64,000 nt of DNA from Artemisia argyi (GCA_030686995.1 CM060704.1:111606542-111670541); one strand, 5' to 3'; positions 10,301 through 21,986 are shown, counted from the stretch's first letter. Notes: generated by a model from the sequence alone, not told the origin. Made by a program: numbers and translations.

Positions 10301-13220
10301 TGATTCATTGATTACTAGAATTAACAACCTTAAGAATCAAGTGAATATTTATGAGCAGCATGCAAAATTTGAGCTGAATGAACGTGAGTAGAAAATGGAA
10401 TGGCAAATGCGTACTTACATATCTGAAAATAATTCCAAACAAGAAACATTGAAAAGGGAATTAGTTTCTTTAAAAAACCAATTGGATCAAACCGTCAAAC
10501 AAAAACAAGAGCTTCAAAAAGGTTTGACTTCAATCAAACTCGAATACAAAGATAAAGAAACTAAACTTCTAAATGATTTCTCAAAACTCAAAATGTTGAA
10601 AAATAAATTGGAAGATAAGTTGTACACACAGGGCCAAGGCCAAACCATTCAATCTGCTCAAATGATGCAAAACCATAGGAAACTAAGTGATGAATTTAGT
10701 GAACAGGATGCCTCCAAGCCCAAAGTGAGATGCCTTAGAATTGGTTTAGGTGCACAACCTGCATTATATGATGCAAACACTATGCTTGAACCTAACCATG
10801 CCCCTCCTGATATGAGATCCTATGATGACATTAATGAGGCGGAGGATAGGACTAGGGTAAAACTTGCTGAACGATTAAAGGATCCTAAATGCATTGCTAA
10901 GAATATTGTGTTTCACTATGACTATGCGAATGAAAATCACTCTGCCATTTTTGTTCCTCAAAAGAGAATTCTTCCTGACAAAGTGTTTTGGAATATAGAC
11001 ATTGAGAAAATGCAAGCTGAAAGAGTTGTAGGTAACACACGCACTATCTTTAGAATTGCTGACCCAACCATTTACCCCCTGAACACACCCAGGCACCTCG
11101 TACCATTTACTCTTCCCACATAGTGTAACACTCTAATTGGGTTGTATGTTCTAGGTCAATTGTTTAACGATTTTGAGAAAACCTGTAAATTAAGAATTAC
11201 ACCTACAGGGATTACAGAAGGGGAAAGGGGTTTTGATCAAACAAAACAGTGTTACCTAACTGAAGTTATGCCATTTTTCAAACTTCTCAAAGAACATTTT
11301 GAGGGCCTTAAAAACACCATTAATGATGATGTGACTCAAATGAAAAAGGTTTTTGATGAAGTGGAAAGTGAGGGTAACCAATTAGCAATTGATCTCAAAT
11401 ACAGTGAAATTGACAGGAAAAAAATTCTCATTATGAATGAAAATTTGATTGCAAATTGCATTGCAAAAGATGTGTTTTATACTGTTACCGACTCTGCATA
11501 ATCTGCTCGACAATTTCATGAAATGTCGGTTACTTTGAATGTCTTCCAGAATCGTGTCATTGAGCTTGAGGGGGAGAATTACAAACTTACTGAAAAAATT
11601 CAAAACGACGACTATGATAACATGGTCAGGAATTTCTCAAAACTAGAAGTTGATAATCTGAACCTACAATTAAAATATCAACATCTAGAAGAAAGCATAA
11701 AAATATCAAATGCCAAGACATCTTCGGATGCTCCTGAGTTTGACACATGTTTTGAATTAGCCAAAAAGGATGAAGTAATTCAAGCTCACTCAAACACGAT
11801 TCAGAAATTGAAGGTCCAAATTGCACAATTAAAATCGAACAAAAGCGATGTGACCAATATCAATTACCAAAAGTCGATAGATTCTCAAAACTTTCAGAAA
11901 CAGGGAATTATCAATGAATTATAACATGAAAATCAATGGCTTCGTGCTGAAATGTCAAATGCTAAACAACGTTACAATGAATTGTTTGAGTCTATTAAAT
12001 TAACGCGTGACCAAAACAATGAAAGAGTCACTTCTTTGTTAAATGAAATTGAGAATCTAAAGACTATGGTGACGGGTAAAATGCCCGTCGTTTCATGTGA
12101 TCATGCAATTTCCAATGTACATGCTTGTAAGAAATATGCGTGCGATGCTGTGAATGTCTCTCTTCCCCTTAGGAACAATAAGTTATTTCACAACAACTAT
12201 CTTAGAAATCTTAAGGATTATCTGGCCATACTTAGAGAAACCATCAAAGATGAGAGGATATCTAAACCACATGATGATGTTATTATTGGTGCTTGCTTCC
12301 TCACTAATAGAGCCCAGGAATTATTAGAATATGCTATAGGATCATGCCCCAAGAATGATAACAAGTCGGATAGGTCATTTGCATCGCACCCTAACAGTGG
12401 CAACAAACATGTTACATTTGATTATCCCCAAACCATGTCACAATCCACCACCATGATCACCGGTAAACAAGTAACAACTAATCATACTAATGTTCCCGTC
12501 ATTGCTTCTACAGGAGTAAAAGGTGTATCTAATGCTAGCAAGTCACAGCCTAGGTGCAATACAAAGAATGATAGGACTTTGCCGGCTAAGAGTACACTTA
12601 TGAAGGAAGTAGAAGAATCATCTAGGAACAATAAAGTTATGCTTAATGAAAGGAATCGAGTTGATTCAAACATTTGTGTTAACAATGATGTAATTAATTC
12701 GAATTCTGGTGCTATTTGTAAGACTTGTAACAAATGCTTATTTTATGGTAATCATGATGCTTGTGTTGTGTCCTTTCTAAAATCCACTATGAAATCTCCA
12801 GTTATGAATGTCTCGAGTGTTAAACGGGTAAAACATGTATGGAATAAAACAGGAAAAGTGTTCACTAATGTTGGTTATCAATGGAGACCTATTGGAAGGA
12901 AATTCACTCTAAGGGAAAAGTGCCCAATGACTAGGATCACTAAATCTAAAGTTGTGCCTATTAAGAAGTGGAGACCTACTGGTAGACTGTTCCCAATAGA
13001 AGCACTTAGTACCACTCCTAGTTCTAGTGCATCAAAATGTGAAAATTCTAGTGAGATATCTGTAACATATGATAATCCAATATTTGTGTGTGCTAACCAA
13101 ACGGACCCCAACGGTTTGTGGGGCTCCAGCTTTTTCAGTTATCCACGATTGTCTGGTTTCAAATGCAGGTCGTACAAATCATCCATTGGTATTTGGACTC
13201 AGGCTGCTCAAAACATATGA
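10290..13220 (+). pseudogene. copia central coiled-coil region
   Basis: One frame, different from gag, is open from about 10290 to 13220 except for stops at 10389 (TAG), 11121 (TAG), 11499 (TAA) and 11922 (TAA). The text is rich in K, E, Q, L and N with heptad character (KRELVSLKNQLDQTVKQKQELQK and similar), so it probably forms long coiled coils. A block near 12720-13000 has CKTCNKCLFYGNHDAC and repeats of WRPTGR/WRPIGRKF. This kind of long insert between gag and protease is known from Asteraceae copia elements; its role is not known to me. Stops show it is not translated through. Confidence 0.75.
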
Positions 13221-14464
13221 CTGGAGATCGCTCGCGGCTCAAGAATTTTGTGGAAAAGTTTATTGGTACGGTTAGATTTGGGAATGACCATTTTGGATCT
13301 ATAATGGGTTATGGTGATTACGTCTTTGGAGACAGTGTGATATCTAAAGTTTACTACGTGGAAGGACTTGGGCACAATCTGTTTTCTGTTGGTCAATTCT
13401 GTGATTCTGATCTTGAAGTTGCTTTCAGAAAACACACCTGTTTTGTTAGAGAATTAGATGGTGTTGATCTCCTCAAGGGGAGTCGGGGCACTAATCTTTA
13501 TACCATCTCTATCGAAGACATGCTTCGGTCCTCTCCAATTTGCTTACTTTCTAAAGCCTCCAAGAACAAATCATGGTTGTGGCATCTTCGTTTATACCAT
13601 TTGAACTTCGGTACCATCAATGAACTCACACGTAAAGATCTTGTTCGAGGCTTGCCCAGACTTAAGTATGAAAAAGACCATTTGTGCTCTGCATGTCAAA
13701 TGGGCAAAAGCAAAAAGCACACACATAAACCCAAAACTGTCAATTCCATCATGGAAGTTCTTCACACTCTTCACATGGATCTCTGTGGACCAATGAGGAT
13801 TCAAAGTATCAATGGAAAGAAATATGTGCTGGTTATTGTTGATGATTACTCTCGATTCACGTGGGTAAAGTTTCTACGGTCAAAAGATGAAGCCCCGGAA
13901 ACCATCATCAAACTCATCAAGATGTTGCAAGTTCGCCTCAACAAAACAGTCAGATTTATTCGCACTGATAATGGAACGGAGTTTGTGAACAAACAACTTA
14001 CTCAATTTTATGAAGGTGTCGGCATCAGTCATCAAAAGAGCATTCCACGTACTCCTCAACAAAATGGAGTTGTTGAAAGACTCAATCGCACCTTAGTTGA
14101 AGCTGCAAGGACCATGCTCATCTTCTCCAAAGCTCCTATGTTTCTTCGGGCTGAGGCAATTGCCACCACATGTTACACACAAAACCGATCCTTGATACAT
14201 CCTCTCCACTGCAAGACTCCCTATGAACTGGTTCATGGCAGAAAACCAGATCTTTCATTTCTTCGAGTATTTGGTGCACTGTGCTATCCAACTAATGACA
14301 GTGAAGACCTTGGGAAACTCAAGGCCAAGGCCGACATTGGTTTCTTTGTTGGCTATGCTCCAGAGCGAAAGGGGTACCGAATCTACAACAAACGTACCAG
14401 AGACATAATGGAAACGATCCACGTTACTTTCGATGAGCTGACTGAGCAACCAGTTCCTGGATAA
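13118..14464 (+). pseudogene. copia protease and integrase
   Basis: The frame returns to that of gag. The protease motif WYLDSGCSKHMTG lies near residue 24, followed by GLGHNLFSVGQFCD. The pre-integrase zinc region has HLRLYHLNF and CSACQMGK. The integrase core shows the DDE residues in HMDLCGP, RTDNGTEF and NGVVERLNRT. The first residues shown are out-of-frame text near the frame change at about 13140-13170. A TAA at 14462-14464 interrupts the polyprotein just after the integrase. The enzymes would cut the polyprotein and insert the cDNA into nuclear DNA. Confidence 0.88.
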
Positions 14465-16330
14465 TCAAGTTCTGGACCCGTACCTAACCTTTTGTCTCCT
14501 GGACCAATAAGCTTCAGGCTTGTACAGAATCCCATTCCTGCTGCTCCTTTTGTACCTCCTACAAGTGAAGATTGGAAGAAACTGTTTGACCCAATGTTTG
14601 ATGAATACTTTGAACCTCAACAGATGAATGCTCCTGAAGCTACAGTGGTTCAACCACTAGCTGGGGTAGTGAATGTCCAAGTTGATAATGACGGTCCATC
14701 CACTTCGTTGTCATGGGATCCTGAAGCCCCCACCATCAGTCAATCGGTTACCACCTCTAATGTCCAACCCTCACTTGTACAGCGAGTGGCAACTGTAGAT
14801 AATTCGTCTGAAGTAAATCCTTTTGCTCCACCTGACAATGAGCCATATGTTAACATCTTTGCCCCTGAATCGTCAAATGATGCCACATCTTCTGATGAAT
14901 CTAACACTGCTACCTCAGTTCCCTATCCTCAACCCCATGAATACCTTAGAAAATGGACCAATGGTCATCCTATAGACAACATTATTGGAAACCCTACGCG
15001 TCCAGTATCTACCCACAAGCAACTTGCAACTGACGCATTGTGGTGTTTCTTCAATTCTGTCCTCTCTAAAGTTGAACCAAAAAATGTCAAGGATGCAATG
15101 TCTAAACATTCATGGTTCACTGCAATGGTGGACGAGATTCATGAGTTTGACCGACTGGATGTGTGGGAATTAGTACCACCTCCCGATTGTGCTATGATCA
15201 TTGCTCTCAAATGGATATTTAAGGTTAAACTTGATGAGCATGGAGATGTATTGAAAAACAAGGCTAGGCTTGTGGCAAAAGGATATCGACAAGAAGAAGG
15301 TATAGACTTTGAAGAATCCTTCGCACCTGTTGCGAGAATTGAAGCCATAAGAATATTTCTCGCAAATGCTGCAAGTCAAAACATGGTGGTTTATCAAATG
15401 GATGTCAAGAATGCATTCTTAAATGGCGATCTTATAGAGGTGGTGTATGTATCTTAACCCGAAGGTTTTGTGGATCCAGAACGCCCTAATCATGTGTATC
15501 GGTTAAAGAAGGCTCTCTATGGGCTTAAGCAAGCACCTAGGGCGTGGTACGACACCTTGTCTAAATTTCTTCTGGGTAACAAATTCTCCAAAGGCGTTGT
15601 TGATCCTACACTCTTTACCAGAAAAACGGGCAAAAACCTTCTTCATGTACAAATCTATGTTGATGACATCATATTTGCCTCCTCTGATCCCAAAGAATGT
15701 GATCGTTTCTCCCAAGAGATGAGTTCTGAATTCCAGATGTCTATGATGGGTCAAATGTCTTTCTCTCTAGGATTGCAAATTTCTCAAAATCCCAATGGCA
15801 TCTTCATCAATCAATCCAAATACGCCAATGAAATTTTGAAGAAATTTGGATTCGACTCTTGTGATTCAGTTGATACTCCTATGATTGAAAGATCAAAACT
15901 AGATGAAGATGATGTGGGAATTCCGGTCGAACAAACCATGTATCGAAGCATGATTGGCTCCTTAATGTATCTTACCGCTAGCAGACCAGACCTTCTATTT
16001 GCAGTTTGCATATGTGCTCGGTATCAATCCAAACCCACCAAGAAACATCTGGAAGTTGTCAAGAGAGTCTTTCGATACCTTAAAGGAATAATCCACATGG
16101 GCCTTTGGTACCCTAAGGAAACTTCTATGGCTCTCACAGCATATTCTGATGCTGATCATGCGGGATGTCAAGACACTCGTCGCAGTACATCTGGGGGTGC
16201 ACAGTTTTTGGGCAATAAGCTAGTCAGTTGGTCGTCAAAGAAACAAATAAGTACATCTATCTCCTCCACAGAAGCTAAATACATTGCCATGTCATCTTGC
16301 TGTGCTCAGATCTTATGGATGCGATCTTAA
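14465..16330 (+). pseudogene. copia reverse transcriptase and RNase H (5' part)
   Basis: The frame of the integrase continues. Fingers and palm are visible: [58 protein letters not shown], then ALYGLKQAPRAWY and the catalytic YVDD at 15656-15667. The RNase H part has AYSDADHAGC and STEAKYIAMS. TAA codons interrupt at 15455-15457 (before PEGF) and 16328-16330 (after WMRS). Each is one C-to-T change from CAA, the codon the family would lead one to expect. The product could not be made as one protein. Confidence 0.9.
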
Positions 16331-16639
16331 CTTTCAGACTATGGTTTCATATGCAACAAGATTCCCATGTACTGTGACAACAAAAGTGCAATTGCACTCT
16401 GCTGCAACAATGTCCAGCATTCAAGGACTAAGCACATTGACATTCGACATCACTTCACCAGGGAGCAAGTTGAGAAAGGGATTATGGAACTTTACTTCGT
16501 GAGGACTGAGTTCCAGCTAGCTGATATCTTCACCAAAGCACTTTCTAGGGACCGATTTCACTTCATTCTCCCACGCCTTGGTATGAAGAGTCTCACGCCT
16601 GAGGATCTCATTAGTCTTCAGGAAGATCAGGAGGAGTAA
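16331..16639 (+). pseudogene. copia RNase H C-terminus
   Basis: In the same frame after the TAA at 16328, the reading gives [20 protein letters not shown], then KHIDIRHHF and LADIFTKAL, the usual end of copia RNase H. It closes with an acidic tail and a TAA at 16637-16639. The catalytic aspartate of the DNKSA motif is kept. Confidence 0.88.
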
Positions 16640-16918
16640 AGGGGTTGCTTCACATATCCTTTGTACATATCTTATACCAATACGTAAATAGAAAAATATA
16701 AAACCTATAAAAAAAAACCATAAAAATTAGAAAATTATAAAAACCAAAAAATATTCTTCTCACGACATGTCTCTTGTGTAATCAATATTATGTACGTTTC
16801 TAGAAATGTCATTCAATAATGACACAGATTCATACATATGCTTGAGCAAGAGTTTTTCGGTTTAAAATAAAGTTTTTTTCTAAAACATGTCGTATCTCAA
16901 AACATTCTTCAAAATGTT

Positions 16919-17031
16919 GGCTTGTAGTCATTTCAGGCTACAACCCGAACTTTAAATTATGGCTTGTAGTCATTTCAGGCTGCAACCCGGACTTCAAAAT
17001 TTTGGCTTGCTATTACTTCAGATAGCAACCC
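16919..17031 (+). ncRNA. three tandem hairpins in the copia 3' region
   Basis: Three units with a period of 42-43 bases each fold into an 11-position stem with a 6-base loop: 16919-16946, 16961-16988 and 17004-17031. All have GG/CC, a C-C mismatch, then an 8-pair helix. Unit 1 has TTGTAGTC/GGCTACAA, unit 2 TTGTAGTC/GGCTGCAA, unit 3 TTGCTATT/GATAGCAA. Differences between units keep pairing, so structure rather than sequence seems conserved. The loop is ATTTCA in units 1 and 2 and ACTTCA in unit 3. Whether it works in the element's RNA is an inference. Confidence 0.65.
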
Positions 17032-17306
17032 GATTTTCAAAATGAGGAAAACACGTCGCCAAAAAGATGGTTGTTCCTAGCAAAGGGTGCCGTTCATCCG
17101 AGCGTGAATTACTTTATATTCGTGCACCCTCGATCTAATGTACACTTCAGTGCATTATTTCTTGATAAAGAAGACAAATCTTCTTTTTATCGCCAAATAC
17201 TTTCCCTTCTATGATTTTTCCGGAAAGTGTTTGTGCAAAACTTGGTGGTACCATGAAATTTTGATTAAAAATCAAATTGAACTCAAAATTTTGATAAAAT
17301 TTTTCA

Positions 17307-17809
17307 CTCAATCAATGACTTTAATATTTTATGAAAATATTTCAGTTTTAACATCCGTCATTGATTGAGGGGGAGAGTGATTTCTCAAAATTTTATGTAT
17401 CGTCAAAACTCTCCACACTTTGTACTATACAAATGCAACAAAATGATTTGTGATGGTTATGTGTCAGAATGAGAACCTTTTCAACGAGTTTTCGTTAAAA
17501 CGTCAAATATTTTGTAAACTCATCAAATCTGACACATAACAACCTCCCTCACTGATTGAGGGGGAGCAAGAAAAAGTTCCTTTTTATCAGAAAATATTAA
17601 AAATGACCGCATTTCTCTCCCAAACGTTTTCTAACCTATTTAAATCAATTGAGATCAAAAATCTCGAAAGATTTGAAATTTTTGATCGGGGGAGAAAATG
17701 TGATTTAAATATGAAATCTGATAATCAAAAGTGATCTTTTGTACTCAATAATAGGCTCCCGCATATGTGCTAAACACTTTCGAATATCGATGCACATATT
17801 GAGGGGGAG
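17307..17809 (+). ncRNA. four stem-loops each followed by a GGGGGAG tract
   Basis: Inverted repeats stand before each purine tract. (1) CTCAATCAATGAC 17307-17319 with GTCATTGATTGAG 17357-17369, whose end forms part of GAGGGGGAG. (2) GTTATGTGTCAGA 17456-17468 with TCTGACACATAAC 17528-17540, tract at 17558. (3) GATCAAAAAT 17653-17662 with ATTTTTGATC 17678-17687, tract at 17688. (4) ATATGTGC 17763-17770 with GCACATAT 17792-17799, tract at 17801. The tracts resemble the real polypurine tract at 19635. Confidence 0.65.
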
Positions 17810-19634
17810 CAAAAGGCGTTTGTGGAAGTAATACCTAAGACCGACCATTTATCTTTATGCATGGAGTTATAAGGACGGTTAAGTTTAGGTATAAGTTCCC
17901 ATGATCCACCAGAACCAGAAGGATCTTCCCAGGGACAATCCATAGATAGATTAGAAGTCCTTAGGAATGATTGGAAAAAAGGAGAAAAGTGAGAAAGGGA
18001 AGAGTGCGGACTGAGATAGAGCTAGGACTGGAACAAACCCAACAAGGTTCTAGTGGTGAAGTCTCGGTAAGCACTGAAGGGGTTGAAGAATTAAAAAGAA
18101 TTTAAATGAGAAAGGGTGAAAAGAAATAGCCCTCCAAATATTCAACCTTAGGGCAGAAACCGGGTTCAATTCATAATCTACTGGCGGTTACTAAGGGAAC
18201 ACTGGTATTGAAGACAAGACGTCATGGACCCAGTGACGCACTGCACTAAACTTCCCAACCACTCAAGTTCTCTTAAAAGAGCTTGTTTCATTCTCACGGG
18301 GAACCCTGTGCAATGTATCGACCGCTCATTGCGAGTTATGTTGATACCTAAACAGGAGACGCCTCCCCAGTCTCCAGGAGCGGATCAAAACGCACTATTG
18401 AGTCTAGAGCCATGAGATCATCCATAAATCTCAATAGGACACACTTCCAAATATGCTTATTGTTTCACACAATGCGGAAAATAAGATAAAATATTGAGAG
18501 TCCTACGCATTATCCTTGTGGTATTGCCAGAACATCCGAGTGATATGAAAATATTCATTATGAAGATGGAAATCCTTCTAGAGCAAACATCACTCAAGCT
18601 CTTGGTAGGTGACATGTGAGATCCATCTTGGATCAATGATCAAGTGACAACTGGAAAGCAACGATGGTGCGATTCTAAATTGAATCAAACTTGTTCCAGG
18701 ATATGGATTGACTGATACTTTTGCTAAAACCTTTCAATATGCTCACAAACTAACTTTTCGAGCACATTGATTGTGTAAAACCTTTCAAACAAAAGTATTT
18801 TTGATGAAAATATGATTCAATGCTTAAAACTCTCGTCGTGTCTCAAAAAATGTTTATCATATGACACGCGAGTGATTTCTATAAATCAGTTTCTCATCAA
18901 TCCGTGAATATTTATTCACCGATTCACTCTATCGTGCTGTCTGCTTTGAGACGTTCCGGTATGAGAACATGCTAAGTATGAAGATTCCAAAGTGGATTCT
19001 TTGGAAAATTCATTACTACAAGCTGGAAATTCCTGTCAAGGAGAGTCTTCTTTAAAAGAGACTCTACCTGATCACAGGTCGGTTTTCACAAAACCGGAGG
19101 GTAGTCTGTCCTCGCAGAACGAATGACAAAGCCATATTCGTTCTCTATCTTTATTGCTAACTATTTTATTTCAGGGACACATATAAAGATGGCGTTGATG
19201 GCTCCAATTTCCAGCTGAATCGGGTCAATTCATATCTCATGCTCACACATCCTCCACACTATCATTGAAGATGAGAGTCTTGCTACAACAAATGTTGAGA
19301 GACTACCAATAACGTTTCCGCAACTCTGATAAAAAAGTCTCATGATCCACAACTCTAATGCAAAGTCTCCAGATACAGAAGGGTGTGAGCATGATGGTCC
19401 TTAAGTCACTACATCACATGAAGGCGATACAACTATGGATGAGCTTGGAGATTTACTTTGGCTGATGATCTCAAAGGAAGCTCAAAGATCACATATCACA
19501 AAGGAATTCAAATCACAAGTTCATTTGCTTGAAGTACAAAGTGTGAAGTAAAGTGAAGAATCAGATCCTACGAGCTACAGAGACGAAAAAATGCTTAAAG
19601 ACCAAAGAGCTTAATTTCAAAGGTGACCTCACTT
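17810..19634 (+). other. non-coding copia 3' region
   Basis: About 1.8 kb between the stem-loop modules and the polypurine tract has no open reading of note and no recognised domain. It lies inside the element, since LTRs and target duplications enclose it. I found no sign of a captured gene or an env-like frame. Confidence 0.6.
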
Positions 19635-19644
19635 AGGGGGAGAT
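19635..19644 (+). other. copia polypurine tract
   Basis: AGGGGGAGAT ends right at the 3' LTR (TGTTAGG, 19645). This is the expected primer site for plus-strand synthesis. Confidence 0.9.
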
Positions 19645-19995
19645 TGTTAGGAATACAAATATTCCTATAAAAGTCTCGGTCACCTAATGATTGTAATAGC
19701 ATTAAGTTAGCTCGTAGTCAGTTTATTTATTAGTTAAATAGTATTAGTTTAAGTAACACCGTGGAAGAAGGACGGGTCTTCACCCACTGTATGCCTGATC
19801 CACAGCCCGGGTGTGGGCGTTTATGTTGTAAGTATAAATACCCCTCTCCACATGTGGAGAGGGTTGGACCTTCACTTAATCTCAATCTAACATTTTATTT
19901 TCTCTCAAGGTTCCTCTCTCCCTCTCCTTCTTGTTTCTCCAACGCCACACATATCACTAGAGGAATCATGTTTCCAACATAGTTAGTATTCTACA
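19645..19995 (+). repeat. copia 3' LTR
   Basis: It is the same length as the 5' LTR, 351 bp, with four transitions between them. It is followed by the target duplication ATTTC at 19996-20000, and then the duplicated host segment resumes. Confidence 0.97.
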
Positions 19996-20000
19996 ATTTC

Positions 20001-20271
20001 TTTATTTCATTAAAAGTTTAGTTTTCTTTTTTATTTTATATATATTAATATTGTTTGATATCGTATTTTTATCAATCATTATAAACTATAAAATAATGTA
20101 AAAGTTAGATGCTTTTTCAAAGTAACGTTTTTAGAATGAAAAAAAATTAAACGCTTTACACTTTTCTCCCAAAATATGCATGCTGATAATGCGTATGTAC
20201 TTATATAATATTGAAGACATCTGCTTGTTATAATAAGTTTTATTTGAGTTTGTTTATTTGGTTTGTTTTAG
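20001..20271 (+). repeat. duplicated segment, copy B right part (intron)
   Basis: It matches 2281-2564 of copy A with small indels. It ends in the TTTTAG acceptor of the splicing-factor exon. Confidence 0.8.
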
Positions 20272-20882
20272 CCACGAAGGAAACGTGCGAGGACACCTAC
20301 ACCTGGTCGTTACCTAGGCCTGAAAAACACTAGGGACACCAGTAACTTTTCTCTCTTTATATTTGCTAACTTAAAATCAAGATGACTTTTGAGTCTAAAC
20401 ACGTATTTTTAGTATGGGTGGGGTTCGCTTGACCCGTAACACTATTAGTATGATTTTTAAAGAGATGATGAGTGTGTCAAATACTAATCTTATTGTTTGA
20501 ATAGTAGAATTTAGGAGGTTTTATGCATTTAAATACACTCTGGGCAAATTTTTGACCCATTATCTTTTACATTATTTTTAACCTGCTACAAATAAAACAT
20601 TACGTGTAACCCTTTTCTAAGCTAATGGGTAGCATTTATCACTACATTTAATTCATATTGATTTATTTTCCTGGCTATCGTGGTTATGGAGGCAGTGACA
20701 GAGGCAGATATCGTAGTGGCTCTGGGCGGGATGACTATGTATACCAGAGGTCAACAAGGAGGTCCACACCACCATATAGGGGAAGAGGTCGTGATTAATC
20801 TCCTCCTCCAAGGAGGTCCCCACTACCATATAGAGACTATTCACCACCTAGGCGCTCACCTGACTATGGTGATAGAAACTGA
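20272..20882 (+). pseudogene. SR45a/Tra2-like splicing factor, 3' exons, copy B
   Basis: Exon one (20272-20341) reads PRRKRARTPTPGRYLGLKN, the linker after the RRM in Tra2/SR45a proteins, and ends at GTAACT. Exon two (20674-20882) continues in phase: GYRGYGGSDRGRYRSGSG, then QRSTRRSTPPYRGRGRD, a TAA at 20796-20798, SPPPRRSPLPYRDYSPPRRS and a final TGA after DRN. This is a Gly/Arg hinge followed by a short RS-like tail. The acceptor of exon two is TG instead of AG in both copies. With no RRM exons, a dead splice site and an internal stop, it is a remnant. The true family member would promote exon inclusion in the nucleus. Confidence 0.75.
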
Positions 20883-21772
20883 TCTAAAAGTATGATGTGA
20901 GCGTGAACTTATTAATTTGGTAGATGTATATGTCTCTGTCTTCCAAAACGCTGAATTTGGCAGATATGTTGTGATATGTATGTCTCAGATAATTAGTGTT
21001 ATGGTTTGTTAAGGATTTTGTTGCTGGTTTTAATGGATACTTATGTGAATCATCATGGTGTCAATGCAATGGTAACATGAACCCTTTTCATATTCTGAGG
21101 GAAATTGCGTTGAATCAGATTCGTTGCTAGATGGTGGGATTGGTGAGTTTCTTTTCTGTCATAAAGAGTAGCAATTAATACAGGCATCCTAGTTCTTAAT
21201 TTTTTTTACAAGAAATTATGTCATGGTTGGTGTTATGTTTTGATGGCGTGTTCTTGTAATTGATATACTCCTTAAGTGATCGATGAAAATTGCAACTTGT
21301 ACGCAAAGTTTGGGCAACAATGATTTGATTGGGAACACAAAATAAAGAACTCAGTTTTGACCGTTGAAAAAGAGTTGAAATCAATATGTTTTCATGTAAT
21401 AGTGCAAATGTGCTTTTATCTTTGTTAAATTAGAGATCATTTCTCAATGAGATATGTTTTCCCAACAACGATGGTTGCTTCAATTAGAGAATTTTTCTTC
21501 TTGTTGAAAAGCTCATTGTAAGGTACGTGTGCGCATACATTACATTTTTACCATAAAATATATGGGAGTTACTAAAACTGAAATTTAGAAGGTTATATAG
21601 AACAATGAACCACGTTCTGGTAATTAATATGATCTCACATTCACTTAAACTCGCTCGTATGATGTATCAAAATCTTGAAAATGAAAACACATTGATAAGC
21701 TCCACTCGAAGTCTCGAACTCCCACCAAATGTTGCTTGGTTCTATGCCTACCCCTTGAAATCAACTTGACAC
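20883..21772 (+). other. probable old 3' UTR and spacer
   Basis: The first 200 bases after the pseudogene stop are T/G-rich and look like a former 3' UTR. Beyond that I see no gene or element end. Confidence 0.35.
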
Positions 21773-21894
21773 TAGGTAAATTCATGGACGGACCCACATT
21801 GGTGCCGGGTGTGGCACGGGCTACACCCTTTTTCAGGTTACGAAGTGTAAATTTTTTTTTGAAAATTGTCATTTCTTGATATGTGCAACCCTCG

Positions 21895-21897
<3 letters not shown>

Positions 21898-21986
<89 letters not shown>
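21898..21986. repeat. (TA)n microsatellite
   Basis: About 44 uninterrupted TA units lie inside the hAT element. The open frames over it on both strands are artefacts of the repeat. Confidence 0.98.

Larger units (their letters stand above)
7547..19995 (+). mobile_element. large Ty1/copia retrotransposon
   Basis: Two 351 bp LTRs (7547-7897, 19645-19995) begin TGTTAGG and end TTCTACA. They are flanked by the perfect 5 bp duplication ATTTC (7542-7546, 19996-20000), and copy A shows the matching empty site near 2275-2285. The order protease, integrase, reverse transcriptase, RNase H defines the copia superfamily. At 12,449 bp it is more than twice the usual copia length. The extra DNA is a coiled-coil region between gag and protease and a 3 kb non-coding 3' region. 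LTRs differ at four positions, all transitions. Several stops and two frame changes make it non-autonomous. Confidence 0.97.

Noticed and set aside
16919..17031. CRISPR-like repeat pattern
   Set aside because: The repeats are imperfect hairpins in a eukaryotic retroelement, with no true spacers and no cas genes.
16640..19634. env-like third gene in the copia 3' region
   Set aside because: No open frame longer than about 76 codons and no signal or transmembrane pattern; the extra length is non-coding.
20653..20895. open frames of 64 and 71 codons over the splicing-factor exon
   Set aside because: They are in other phases or on the other strand; the meaningful phase is the one with RS-like text, interrupted by TAA.
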